A DNA stretch of 51,617 bases from the NCBI GenBank assembly GCA_016218685.1, contig JACRDD010000039.1, positions 1-51,617 on the forward strand, read 5' to 3'. The notes below the pieces were generated by a model. It saw only the letters and a program-made list of their open reading frames with translations, had not been told where the DNA came from and did no database searches. How positions within the stretch are numbered: position 1 is the first letter of the stretch; the number at the start of each line of letters is the position of its first letter. Positions 18,460 through 26,125 of the stretch are shown in pieces. This DNA is from Desulfobacterales bacterium. GTDB taxonomy: Bacteria; Desulfobacterota; Desulfobacteria; Desulfobacterales; Desulfosarcinaceae. The position numbers were made by a program, and so were the translations under genes.

Positions 18460-19578
18460 TTACTCCTCGATGGTCGAGCCGGTGTAATCCGTGCTTCCGG
18501 CAATGACAAACATCCCGGGCAGGCTCTCGAACTGCAGGCTGGGGTTGCCTACCAGATAAGAGTCGTTGACGATCAGGGTGCCGCTTTCATCGTTGCTGAC
18601 GTAGAAGATGGCGCCACCGCCCTCGTTGGCCACATTGTCGGTAAAGCGGCTGCCGCAAACGTTCAGCGTATATGTGTTGCCGTCGTTGTAGATGGCGCCG
18701 CCGTTGCCGCCGTTGCCGCTGTTGGCCCCCGTGCCGACGGCCCGGTTGTGGGTAAACAAGCTGTTGAGCACTGTCCACGATACGCCGATGCTGCTTAGGG
18801 CCCCGCCGTTGGCGCCCACGTTGCCCAGATCCGCCGTGCCGCCGAAGGTGCTGTGCACCACGTAGACCGGCAGCGTCTGGTACTGGCTCAGCACCCGTAC
18901 GGCCGCGCCGCCCACGTCCGGGCCGGACAAGTCGCAGGCGTTGCCGAAGAAGCGGCAGTTGACGATCTTGAAGCGGCCGCCGCGCACGAAGATGGCGCCG
19001 CCGCCGTCCGGATCTTCACCGGCGGCATCCCCATCGATGAAGGTCAAATTCTGTACGGTGAGCCGCGGGTGGTCCTGGTTCTGGCAGTGATCGGTGGTCC
19101 ACACCTGTTCCGGGTCGCAGGTGTTCATGTAGAGAATGCGCACCGCTCCGTCGCCGCTCAGGGTCACCTTATTGCCGCCGTCGATGACGATCTCGGGGGC
19201 GGTGTCGTTGAAGATCTTGGCGGTCTGGCCCAGGGTGATGGTCACCGGGTCGTCACCGCAGTCGAAGGTGATGACGCCGCCGGCCGCCACGGCGTTGCGG
19301 AACGCATCGCTCGTACAGCTCTCCATAGTGCCGTCGCCCACAACGGTGTCGGGGGCGGAGCTGTCCTCGAGTCCGGCGCCGCCCGGCACGGCGCAGTCGC
19401 CGTCGGAGTTGCCGGCTTCGGGCCAGTCGTCGTCGAACGGATTGAGCGCGGTATTGTCCGTGGGGGTGGCCGTCGGCGTGGGCGTAGCATTGTCCCCGCT
19501 ATCGTTGCCTCCGCCCCCGCATCCAATCATCATCCATGCAACCACCAGGCATAGCGCCAGACGTGTTTTCTTTCCCAT
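18460..19578 (-). CDS. parallel beta-helix lipoprotein (pectin-lyase fold)
   Basis: This 372-aa secreted lipoprotein has a signal peptide MGKKTRLALCLVVAWMMIGC with the lipidated Cys at 20, a Thr/Pro-rich linker (about 27-45), then Cys-containing repeats of the right-handed beta-helix type. Telltale repeats are GGGAIFVRGGRFKIVNCRF, GGALSSIGVSWTVLNSLF and GGAIYNDGNTYTLNVC, each with Gly-Gly-Ala turns. I chose the ATG at 19578 because AAGGAG lies just upstream and the signal peptide starts there; a longer frame would overlap the preceding gene. No catalytic residues were recognised, so it may be structural or adhesive. Confidence 0.85.
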   Translation of the reverse strand: MGKKTRLALCLVVAWMMIGCGGGGNDSGDNATPTPTATPTDNTALNPFDDDWPEAGNSDGDCAVPGGAGLEDSSAPDTVVGDGTMESCTSDAFRNAVAAGGVITFDCGDDPVTITLGQTAKIFNDTAPEIVIDGGNKVTLSGDGAVRILYMNTCDPEQVWTTDHCQNQDHPRLTVQNLTFIDGDAAGEDPDGGGAIFVRGGRFKIVNCRFFGNACDLSGPDVGGAAVRVLSQYQTLPVYVVHSTFGGTADLGNVGANGGALSSIGVSWTVLNSLFTHNRAVGTGANSGNGGNGGAIYNDGNTYTLNVCGSRFTDNVANEGGGAIFYVSNDESGTLIVNDSYLVGNPSLQFESLPGMFVIAGSTDYTGSTIEE

Positions 19579-19595
19579 GCCGTCAATCTCCTTTT

Positions 19596-20780
19596 CTACA
19601 CATATTGCCCCGCGCACCAGCCCGACGACCAGGCCCATTGCAAATTATATCCTCCCAACCGACCGGTGATGTCCACCACCTCGCCGATGAAGAAGAGACC
19701 GGGCACCGCGCGCGCCTCCATGGTTTTGGACGAGAGGGCGTCGCAGTCCACGCCGCCCAAGGTGACTTCCGCCGTGCGGTAGCCCTCGGTGCCGCCGGGC
19801 TTGAGGCGCCACTGTTGAATGCCCGTGGCGATCTGCTGGACCTGGGCGCTGGAAAGCCGGGCCAAGGGGATATCGGCCCATTCGGGCGGCGCCATGACCG
19901 CGGCCAACCGCTTGGGCAGACGTTCGGCCAAAGCCGACTTGAGCGCCCGACGGGGATGGTGTTGCCGCTGGGCTTCCAATTCCTCCGCCAGGTTCAACTC
20001 CGGCAGCAGATCGATGCCGATCTCCTGGCCTGGCTGCCACTCCAGGCTGATTTGCAGGATTGCCGGCCCGCTCAATCCCCGATGGGTGAAGAGCAGCGGG
20101 TCGCGGAACTGCTTTTTCCCGCAGCGCACCGCGGCTTCCACGGCAATGCCGGCCAGATCCGCCAGGCGTTCCTTGTCTTTGGGTTGCAGGGTCAAGGGCA
20201 CCAGCCCCGGCGCCAGCGGCCACACTTGGATTTCAAACTGCCGGGCGATTTCGAACCCCAGGCCGCTGGCGCCCGACCCGGGAATGGAGAGCCCGCCCGT
20301 GGCCACCACCAGCGAAGCGCACTCGTAGATGCCCTGGTTGGTGTGCAGCGCGAAGCGCCGTTCGCCCAACCGGCTGACGGCTTCGATTTCGGTCTCCATC
20401 CCCAGGGCCACACCCGCCTGACGGCACTCTGCCAGCAGCATTTCCAGAATCCGGCCGCTGCCCTCATCGCAGAAGAGCTGACCGTGCTCCCGGCGACTGA
20501 AGGCGATGCCGTGGCGGCGCACCAGCTCTATAAAATCCCATTGGCTGAAGCGGCTCAAGGCCGATTTGCAGAAATGGGGGTTGTGGGAGAGGTAGTGCTC
20601 GGCCCGGACATCTTCGTTGGTGAAATTGCAATGGCCGCCGCCGGACATGAGAATCTTGCGCCCCGGCCGCCGGGCATGATCGATCACCCGCACCGTGCGT
20701 CCCCGCCGGCCGGCCTGCATGGCGCACATGAGCCCGGCGGCCCCGGCGCCGATGACGATGACATCGGTTGTATCGGTCAT
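19596..20780 (-). CDS. BaiN/YhiN (HI0933) family FAD-dependent oxidoreductase
   Basis: This 394-aa flavoprotein has an N-terminal FAD fold (GAGAAGLMCAM), the family motif GRKILMSGGGHCNFTN, and the C-terminal GEVVDITGRLGGYNLQWAWSSG that closes the FAD site. The family includes BaiN, which was proposed to act in bile-acid dehydroxylation, and YhiN of unknown function. The true reaction is not known. Its end is 17 bp before the beta-helix lipoprotein start on the same strand. Confidence 0.93.
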   Translation of the reverse strand: MTDTTDVIVIGAGAAGLMCAMQAGRRGRTVRVIDHARRPGRKILMSGGGHCNFTNEDVRAEHYLSHNPHFCKSALSRFSQWDFIELVRRHGIAFSRREHGQLFCDEGSGRILEMLLAECRQAGVALGMETEIEAVSRLGERRFALHTNQGIYECASLVVATGGLSIPGSGASGLGFEIARQFEIQVWPLAPGLVPLTLQPKDKERLADLAGIAVEAAVRCGKKQFRDPLLFTHRGLSGPAILQISLEWQPGQEIGIDLLPELNLAEELEAQRQHHPRRALKSALAERLPKRLAAVMAPPEWADIPLARLSSAQVQQIATGIQQWRLKPGGTEGYRTAEVTLGGVDCDALSSKTMEARAVPGLFFIGEVVDITGRLGGYNLQWAWSSGWCAGQYV

Positions 20781-20816
20781 TCAAGTTACAGAAGGTGCGT
20801 TTATCGTCGCAGACTA

Positions 20817-20997
20817 GGTTCGTGTGCCCGGTGGTCTGATTCACCAATTGCAATTCATTTTTAGTGCCGCTTGGGCGCAGCGCAGGAAAAGCGGCCTGGA
20901 CTGTTTGAGCGCAGCGAGTTTCCAGGCCGCCCGGAGCGCGCCCTTAGCGGCACCTGAAATGGAGTGCAGGTGAAGCAGACCACCGGGCACGCGAACC
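20817..20997. repeat. 181-bp long imperfect palindrome (REP/MITE-like)
   Basis: The outer arms 20817-20845 and 20969-20997 are 29-bp inverted repeats with two mismatches. Inside them, about 23 bp more pair at 18 positions, and an inner hairpin is formed by GCGGCCTGGA and TCCAGGCCGC around the core TGTTTGAGCGCAGCGAG. The element fills the gap between two minus-strand genes. No coding capacity is evident. It looks like a non-autonomous repeat such as a REP doublet or a MITE, and would fold strongly in RNA. No second copy was noticed in the window. Confidence 0.8.
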
Positions 20998-21017
20998 GGG
21001 TTAACCGTCGAGGCGGT

Positions 21018-22487
21018 TCATCCCGATTTAGATATCTTGTCCACCAGCTCCCGATAGCGCGCCAACGCTGCCATGGCCCGGGCGCCTCTTTCGGGCGAGG
21101 GCAGCACCGGCAGCCCGCTCTCCAGCAGGCCCTTGATTATCGGCATCTCCGGCCCCTGATAGGTGAAGCCGATCACCGGCTTGGCATGGCTGGCGGCAAG
21201 GCCCGCCGAGCGTTTGGCGATCTCCTGGGCCACGGCTTCGGTCAGCTTGTCGATATCCTCCAGGGACAGTCCCTGGCTCTCCATGATGCGCCGCATGTTC
21301 TTAGGGGGGGCAAAACAGTAAACCAGCATCCCATCCGTGTCCGGGTCTTCCAGGACCACCTGGGGGATGGCGTTGAAGTACTCCAGCGGGTCCTTGGAAA
21401 AGGTCAGATCCACCGGGTTGTTCAGACTGCCGGTGGCCGGGATCAAGGGCCTCAGCCTTTCCCGGGTGGCAGCGCCCAGGCGCGGCAGCGTCAGGCCGTT
21501 GCGGCTGCACGCGTCGGCCGCCGCCGCGCCCGGGCCGCCCGAATGGGTCAGCACCACAATACGCCGGCTGCGGGGCGGGGTGCAACTTCCCAGCACCCAA
21601 CAGAAGTCGAACAGCTCGGTGATCGTATCGGCACGAATCACGCCGCTCTGGCGAAATACCCCGTCATAGAGCCGATCCGGTCCGGCCAGCGATCCGGTGT
21701 GGGAGAGGGCCGCGCTGCGGCCGGCTTCCGATCCGCCAGCGTAAAAGGCCACGATGGGCTTGTGGGGCGCGATGCGCCGGGCCGCCTTGATGAAGGCCCG
21801 GCCCCGGCGGATGCTCTCGATGTACAGGCCGATCACCTTGGTGTGCGGACAGGCGGCCAGATACGCCATGCAATCCACGATGTCGATGCTGGCCTCGTTG
21901 CCCACGCTCAGACCCGTGGAAAAACCGATGCGGAACTGCTCCAAATAACGGAACATCTGGGTCAGCAGGCTGCCGCTCTGGGAGGCCAGGCCGATGAACC
22001 CCGGCCGGCCCTCGAAGCTGGCGAAGGTGACATTGAACAGATGGTGCGGATTGACCACCCCCAGGCAGTTGGGCCCCAGAAAGCGGATGCCGTAGCGCTG
22101 GGCCACGGCGGTCAATTCCTGCTCCAGGGCCGCGCCCTCGGGACTGACCTCCTTGAAGCCGCCCGACACCACGATGGCGTGGCGGATGCCTTTTTTTCCG
22201 CAAGCCTCCAGGGTCGGAATCACGATGGCCGTGGGCAGCACCAGGACCGCCAGGTCCGGCACTTCGGGCAGGTCGGCCACATCCTTATAAGCCGGCAGGC
22301 CCAGTACGGTGGGTTCGCTGGGATGCACTGGATAGATCTTGCCCTCAAAGCCCAGGGCCAACACCGAGTTGAGCTGGTTGGTGCCCATGGCGGTGAAGCG
22401 GTTGGAAGCCCCGAAAAAGGCGATGCTGCGCGGGTTGACGAGCGGGTAAAGGGGGATGTCGCGATAGGGGTCCGGGTTCTGTTGCAT
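21018..22487 (-). CDS. NDP-forming acyl-CoA synthetase alpha subunit (CoA-binding and ligase domains)
   Basis: This 489-aa protein has the CoA-binding Rossmann domain (SIAFFGASNR ... VYPVHP-like block), the succinyl-CoA-ligase-like core (FLGPNCLGVVNP, ASQSGSLL), and the SHTGSLAG segment that carries the phospho-histidine in acetyl-CoA synthetase (ADP-forming). It interconverts acyl-CoA + ADP + Pi with acid + ATP, giving substrate-level ATP. The ATP-grasp subunit is encoded 18 bp upstream as a separate gene. In an anaerobe it would conserve energy from acetyl- or other acyl-CoA. Confidence 0.93.
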   Translation of the reverse strand: MQQNPDPYRDIPLYPLVNPRSIAFFGASNRFTAMGTNQLNSVLALGFEGKIYPVHPSEPTVLGLPAYKDVADLPEVPDLAVLVLPTAIVIPTLEACGKKGIRHAIVVSGGFKEVSPEGAALEQELTAVAQRYGIRFLGPNCLGVVNPHHLFNVTFASFEGRPGFIGLASQSGSLLTQMFRYLEQFRIGFSTGLSVGNEASIDIVDCMAYLAACPHTKVIGLYIESIRRGRAFIKAARRIAPHKPIVAFYAGGSEAGRSAALSHTGSLAGPDRLYDGVFRQSGVIRADTITELFDFCWVLGSCTPPRSRRIVVLTHSGGPGAAAADACSRNGLTLPRLGAATRERLRPLIPATGSLNNPVDLTFSKDPLEYFNAIPQVVLEDPDTDGMLVYCFAPPKNMRRIMESQGLSLEDIDKLTEAVAQEIAKRSAGLAASHAKPVIGFTYQGPEMPIIKGLLESGLPVLPSPERGARAMAALARYRELVDKISKSG

Positions 22488-22505
22488 ATCTGTTCTATGT
22501 CCGAT

Positions 22506-23195
22506 CTATTTCCGATCCGGTGTGCGGAGTACGATCAGGGCGTCCACGGCAATGAGACGGCCCTGGGGGTCGATGATCAGGGGGTTGATGTCGATTTCGG
22601 CGATGGCCTCGTTTTCCAGGGCCATGCGACCCACGGCCACCAGGGCCTGGGCCAGGGTTTGGCGGTCGGCCGGCGCCTGGCCGCGAAAATGGTCCAGCAT
22701 CTTCTTGGAACGCAGCTCAGCCATCATGTCCAGGGCTTCGTTTTCGTCAAAAGGCGCCACGCGGAAGGCCGTGTCGTTGAGCACTTCGGTGAGCACGCCC
22801 CCCAGGCCCAGCATGACGCAGGGGCCGAATTGGGCATCCCGGGTGAGACCCACCACCAGCTCGCGCGAGCCTTTGACCATCTCCTGGATCAGCATGCCTT
22901 CCAGGGGCTGGTCCACCGCGGCCAAGATGCGGTCATAGGCTTGCAGCAGGGCGGCCTCATCCTGGATACCCACGGCCACGGCGCCGGCTTCGCTTTTGTG
23001 CATCAAGCGCGGCGAGCAGGCCTTGACCACCACCGGATAGCCCAATGCCTGGGCCGCGGCCGCGGCTTCGCCGGGGCTCTGCACCAGCGTCTCCCGGGTG
23101 ACGGGGATGCCGTAGGCCTTGAGCATCTGCTTGGATTTGTATTCGGAAAGGGCGGGATCGTTTTTACCCAGGGCCGATTTGATCAATGGATTCAT
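22506..23195 (-). CDS. NDP-forming acyl-CoA synthetase beta subunit (ATP-grasp)
   Basis: This 229-aa ATP-grasp protein (pattern LSEYKSKQMLKAYGIPVTRE ... GYPVVVKACSPRLMHKSEAG ... EMVKGSRELVVGLTRDAQFGP ... EIDINPLI) matches the beta domain of ADP-forming acetyl-CoA synthetase. Length is that of the separate beta subunits. It precedes the alpha-subunit gene, so the heterodimer is encoded beta then alpha. The substrate range is not visible from the sequence. Confidence 0.93.
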   Translation of the reverse strand: MNPLIKSALGKNDPALSEYKSKQMLKAYGIPVTRETLVQSPGEAAAAAQALGYPVVVKACSPRLMHKSEAGAVAVGIQDEAALLQAYDRILAAVDQPLEGMLIQEMVKGSRELVVGLTRDAQFGPCVMLGLGGVLTEVLNDTAFRVAPFDENEALDMMAELRSKKMLDHFRGQAPADRQTLAQALVAVGRMALENEAIAEIDINPLIIDPQGRLIAVDALIVLRTPDRK

Positions 23196-23298
23196 GATCT
23201 CTTCATTTCATAAGTTGTTAAGCTTCCGGCACAAAAGAGGAGTAGATAACGGATGGGATGGGTCGTGTCAACGGTTCAATAGGGGGGCATACACTTTG

Positions 23299-23319
23299 TT
23301 GACCATAGCTATTGACCAT
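23299..23319 (+). promoter_or_regulatory. direct TTGACCAT repeats upstream of the toxin-antitoxin pair
   Basis: TTGACCAT occurs at 23299-23306 and 23312-23319, 13 bp apart, and the second copy continues into the palindromic CCATGG. The position, about 45 bp before the antitoxin start, fits an operator for autoregulation by the antitoxin, as is general for such modules. The second TTGACC could also serve as a -35 element. Confidence 0.45.
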
Positions 23320-23364
23320 GGTACGGTCCACCAAAAGAATGCAGCAGGCCAAGAGGAGTCTACC

Positions 23365-23616
23365 ATGGCGTCCATGAACACGATCCCTATTTCGAAATTC
23401 AAGGCCACCTGCCTAGCGGTTTTAGACAAAGTCAACCGTACCGGCCAACCGATCATTGTGACCAAACGAGGCAAGCCCATCGCCAAGATTGACCCAGCCC
23501 CGCCGCCGGAAAAGAAAGCATCCTGGCTCGGCTCTTTTCAGACCAAAGGGAAGATCTGCGGGGACATTGTTTCACCCGTTATGGCTGAAAGCGATTGGGG
23601 CGTTCTGGATGAATAA
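23365..23616 (+). CDS. Phd/YefM-type antitoxin
   Basis: This 83-aa protein has the Phd/YefM N-terminal DNA-binding fold (MNTIPISKFKATCLAVLDKV ... PIIVTKRGKPIAKIDP) and a C-terminal tail (SDWGVLDE) that would wrap the toxin. The ATG at 23365 is preceded by AAGAGGAG; the frame is open further upstream but without family resemblance. It overlaps the PIN toxin gene by 8 bp. It should neutralise the toxin and repress its own promoter. Confidence 0.9.
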   Translation: MASMNTIPISKFKATCLAVLDKVNRTGQPIIVTKRGKPIAKIDPAPPPEKKASWLGSFQTKGKICGDIVSPVMAESDWGVLDE

Positions 23617-24010
23617 GTATCTACTGGATACGCACATTTTTCTGTGGAGTCTGTTGGAGCCCGCTTGCCTCAAGCCGGATGTGGCCAAGCAGTTGGAGAA
23701 CCCGGCCAACGAATTATGGCTTTCGCCGATAAGCACATGGGAAGTGATCATTCTGAGCGAGAGAGGCCGCATCGTCCTCGACGACCCACCGGCCGCTTGG
23801 ATGCGAAACGTTTTGGCCACCCTGCCGTTCAGGGAGGCGACCCTGAATCATGAGGTCGCCATCCAAAGCAGACGTCTGCACCTGCCCCACCAAGATCCAG
23901 CCGACCGCTTCATCGCCGCTTCCGCAGTGGTACACGGGCTGACCCTTGTGACCGCCGATCGCAATTTAATCGAGGGCGCCGGTATCTATTCTGTTTTCTC
24001 CAACTGCTGA
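23609..24010 (+). CDS. VapC-like PIN-domain toxin
   Basis: This 133-aa PIN-domain ribonuclease has the acidic residues Asp7 (LLDTH), Glu45 (STWEVI), Asp99 (DPADR) and Asp117 (TADRNL), which bind the metal ions for RNA cleavage. The start ATG at 23609 overlaps the antitoxin stop. The Phd-antitoxin/PIN-toxin combination is common. The frame is open further upstream, but the family starts at MNKYLLDTH. It appears intact. Confidence 0.92.
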   Translation: MNKYLLDTHIFLWSLLEPACLKPDVAKQLENPANELWLSPISTWEVIILSERGRIVLDDPPAAWMRNVLATLPFREATLNHEVAIQSRRLHLPHQDPADRFIAASAVVHGLTLVTADRNLIEGAGIYSVFSNC

Positions 24011-24068
24011 GTTTTACCTTCTCCTGCCAACGGGCCAACAGCTTGGAAATCGCCGGTGCGAAGCGCAA

Positions 24069-24926
24069 TCAGTAAGTCAGCACCATGCCGCCGTCGAACA
24101 GCAGGTCGCCGCCGACCAGATAGCGCCCGTGGTCCGAGAGCCCAAAGATAAATAGATTGGCCACCTCGATGGGCTTCATCATGGTCTTGATGCGCGATTT
24201 GCCCATCATCACCTGCTCGACCACCGCCTGCTGGGAGATCCCCCGCTGCTGGGCCTGGGCCGGAATCTGGCCCAGGGCCAGGGGCGTGCGCACGAAACCG
24301 GTGCTGACGGTAAACGAGCGGATGCGGCCCTGGCCTTCGGCCGAGATGGATTGCGCCAGGGCGCGCAGGCCGAACTTGGTGATGTTGTAGACCGGCTTGT
24401 TGGCCGTGCAGATGTGGGCATGGATGGAGGCCATGTGGGCGATCACGCCGCCGCCGTCTTCGGTCTTGCGCATGTGCGGGATGGCGAGCTGGGAGAGGTA
24501 AAAGGGGGCCCGCAGCATCAGGCGCTGCATCAGGTCGTATTTGGCCATGGGGAACTTGTCCACCGGATCGATGTGCTGGATGCCGGCGATGTTGATCAGG
24601 TAACGGATGCGGCCCGCGGTGGCGGCTTCGGCCACCGCGGCTTCGATCTGGCGGTCGTCGGTCAGATCGGCCTGGTGGAAGATCATCTTGCCGCCCGCCT
24701 TTGCTGCCAGCTCGGCGGTGCGCTTCCCCTGTTCGGCATTGATATCCACGCCCACCACGGTCAGATGGTTGGCCGCGGCGGCGATGGCCGTGGCCCGGCC
24801 GATGCCCGTGCCCGCGCCGGTGACGATGCACACATGCTCGGATCGGAAATGGGGATCGGCCACGGTGAGGATCTCTTCGGGGGCGATGGCCGGTTCTTCC
24901 AGATCGGAGGGTTTCAGAGTTTCCAT
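24069..24926 (-). CDS. SDR family oxidoreductase (3-hydroxybutyrate dehydrogenase-like)
   Basis: This 285-aa short-chain dehydrogenase has an N-terminal extension of about 30 residues before the nucleotide motif TGAGTGIGRA. The catalytic Ser is in HMASIHAHI, and YNITK supplies the Tyr and Lys. The overall sequence recalls 3-hydroxybutyrate dehydrogenases, but the specificity is a guess. AAAGGAAG precedes the ATG at 24926. It is the last gene of the lactate operon, 13 bp after the permease gene. Confidence 0.9.
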   Translation of the reverse strand: METLKPSDLEEPAIAPEEILTVADPHFRSEHVCIVTGAGTGIGRATAIAAAANHLTVVGVDINAEQGKRTAELAAKAGGKMIFHQADLTDDRQIEAAVAEAATAGRIRYLINIAGIQHIDPVDKFPMAKYDLMQRLMLRAPFYLSQLAIPHMRKTEDGGGVIAHMASIHAHICTANKPVYNITKFGLRALAQSISAEGQGRIRSFTVSTGFVRTPLALGQIPAQAQQRGISQQAVVEQVMMGKSRIKTMMKPIEVANLFIFGLSDHGRYLVGGDLLFDGGMVLTY

Positions 24927-24939
24927 GGTCGTCTTCCTT

Positions 24940-26124
24940 TCACTGAAGGGGTTCGGTTGACGGCTGTACCGCCGCCGCCCGCGGCGACCGCAAGAAGGCG
25001 ACGGCGGCCAGGATCAGCAGGGCGGCGATACCCCACAAGGCCGGCCGGAAGCTGTCGAAGGCATCGAACAGCAGGCCGGCCGCTAGCGGCGCCAGGGCCG
25101 CCGGGATGTTGGCCGAAAAGAGCAAGCCATAGACCTGGCCCACGCCGGCGCTGCCCCAGTGCTGGGCCACGCTGGAGGCGTAGAGCACCAGCACGCCCCC
25201 GTAGTTGAAGCCGGTGAGCACGGCGAAGAGCAGCAGGCCGGCGGGCGATACCAATATATATGGGGACAGGAGCAGCACGAGTGCCTGGCAGAGCAGGTTG
25301 GCGCCCACCATGACCCGGCCGCCCAAGCGGTCGAAGCCCCAGCCCCATCCGATGCGGCCGGCCGCGTTGGCCAGGGCGAATGCGCCCACGGCGCCGACCC
25401 CGGCCCGCAGCGTGCCGCCGGCGTAAAGCTCCTTGAGATTGGCGTTGACCGCGAATCCGGCGGCCAAGCCGCAGAACATGGCCAGGTAGAGGATCTGAAA
25501 CTCGCGCCGGGCGATGGTCTCACGCCACGAGAACCGGCGCGTGACCGCCAGGCGGGTTCCGGGCGGGTTGCGCATGCACAGCCCGGCCGCGACCACCAGC
25601 AGCATGAACACCAGGCCCAGCAGTTGAAAGGTTTCAAAGGGCGTGTCCCCGTGGGCGTGCATGCGCCAGGCGCCGATCTGGCTCACCAGGGCCGCGCCGC
25701 CGCCGAACCCGGCCACGGCCACGCCGGTCACCAGCCCCTTGTGTTCGGGAAACCAGCGGATGCAGGTGGCGATGGGCACGATGTAGGCCATGCCCACGCC
25801 GATGCCGGCGAGCAGGCCGATGCCCAGGACCGTCAGGCCGAAGTGCACGTCGCCCCAGCCGGCCAGCCACCAGCCGCAGCCGAAGAGAATACCGCCCACC
25901 ACGGCGCTGCGCCGCGGCCCCAGGCGCGGCAGCCACTGGCCGGCGAAGATCATGGTGAACGGAAAGGCGAAGTAGAAAACCGTGAACGGCAGTTGCACCG
26001 GCCCCTGGGCCAACCCGGTGAGCGCCTTGAGCGGCTGGACATAGACCGACCAGGAATAGGTGGCGCCCAGGCACATCTGCATCAGCACCGAAGCGGCCAG
26101 AATCACATAGCGCTGCATAGGCAC
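24940..26124 (-). CDS. MFS transporter of the OFA (oxalate/formate antiporter-like) family
   Basis: This 394-aa polytopic protein of about 12 membrane helices belongs to the major facilitator superfamily. The N-terminal block (LGATYSWSVYVQPLKALTG) and GIGVGMAYIVPIATCIRWFPEHKGLVTG are characteristic of OFA/OxlT-type carriers, many of which move lactate, oxalate or formate. Its position directly after ldhH (1-bp gap) suggests lactate uptake. Substrate is inferred from context. Confidence 0.9.
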   Translation of the reverse strand: MPMQRYVILAASVLMQMCLGATYSWSVYVQPLKALTGLAQGPVQLPFTVFYFAFPFTMIFAGQWLPRLGPRRSAVVGGILFGCGWWLAGWGDVHFGLTVLGIGLLAGIGVGMAYIVPIATCIRWFPEHKGLVTGVAVAGFGGGAALVSQIGAWRMHAHGDTPFETFQLLGLVFMLLVVAAGLCMRNPPGTRLAVTRRFSWRETIARREFQILYLAMFCGLAAGFAVNANLKELYAGGTLRAGVGAVGAFALANAAGRIGWGWGFDRLGGRVMVGANLLCQALVLLLSPYILVSPAGLLLFAVLTGFNYGGVLVLYASSVAQHWGSAGVGQVYGLLFSANIPAALAPLAAGLLFDAFDSFRPALWGIAALLILAAVAFLRSPRAAAVQPSTEPLQ

Positions 26125-26125
26125 C

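Noticed and set aside
20964..23213. 749-codon plus-strand frame opposite the acyl-CoA synthetase genes
   Set aside because: It is a shadow of two recognised genes on the other strand and begins inside the palindromic repeat.
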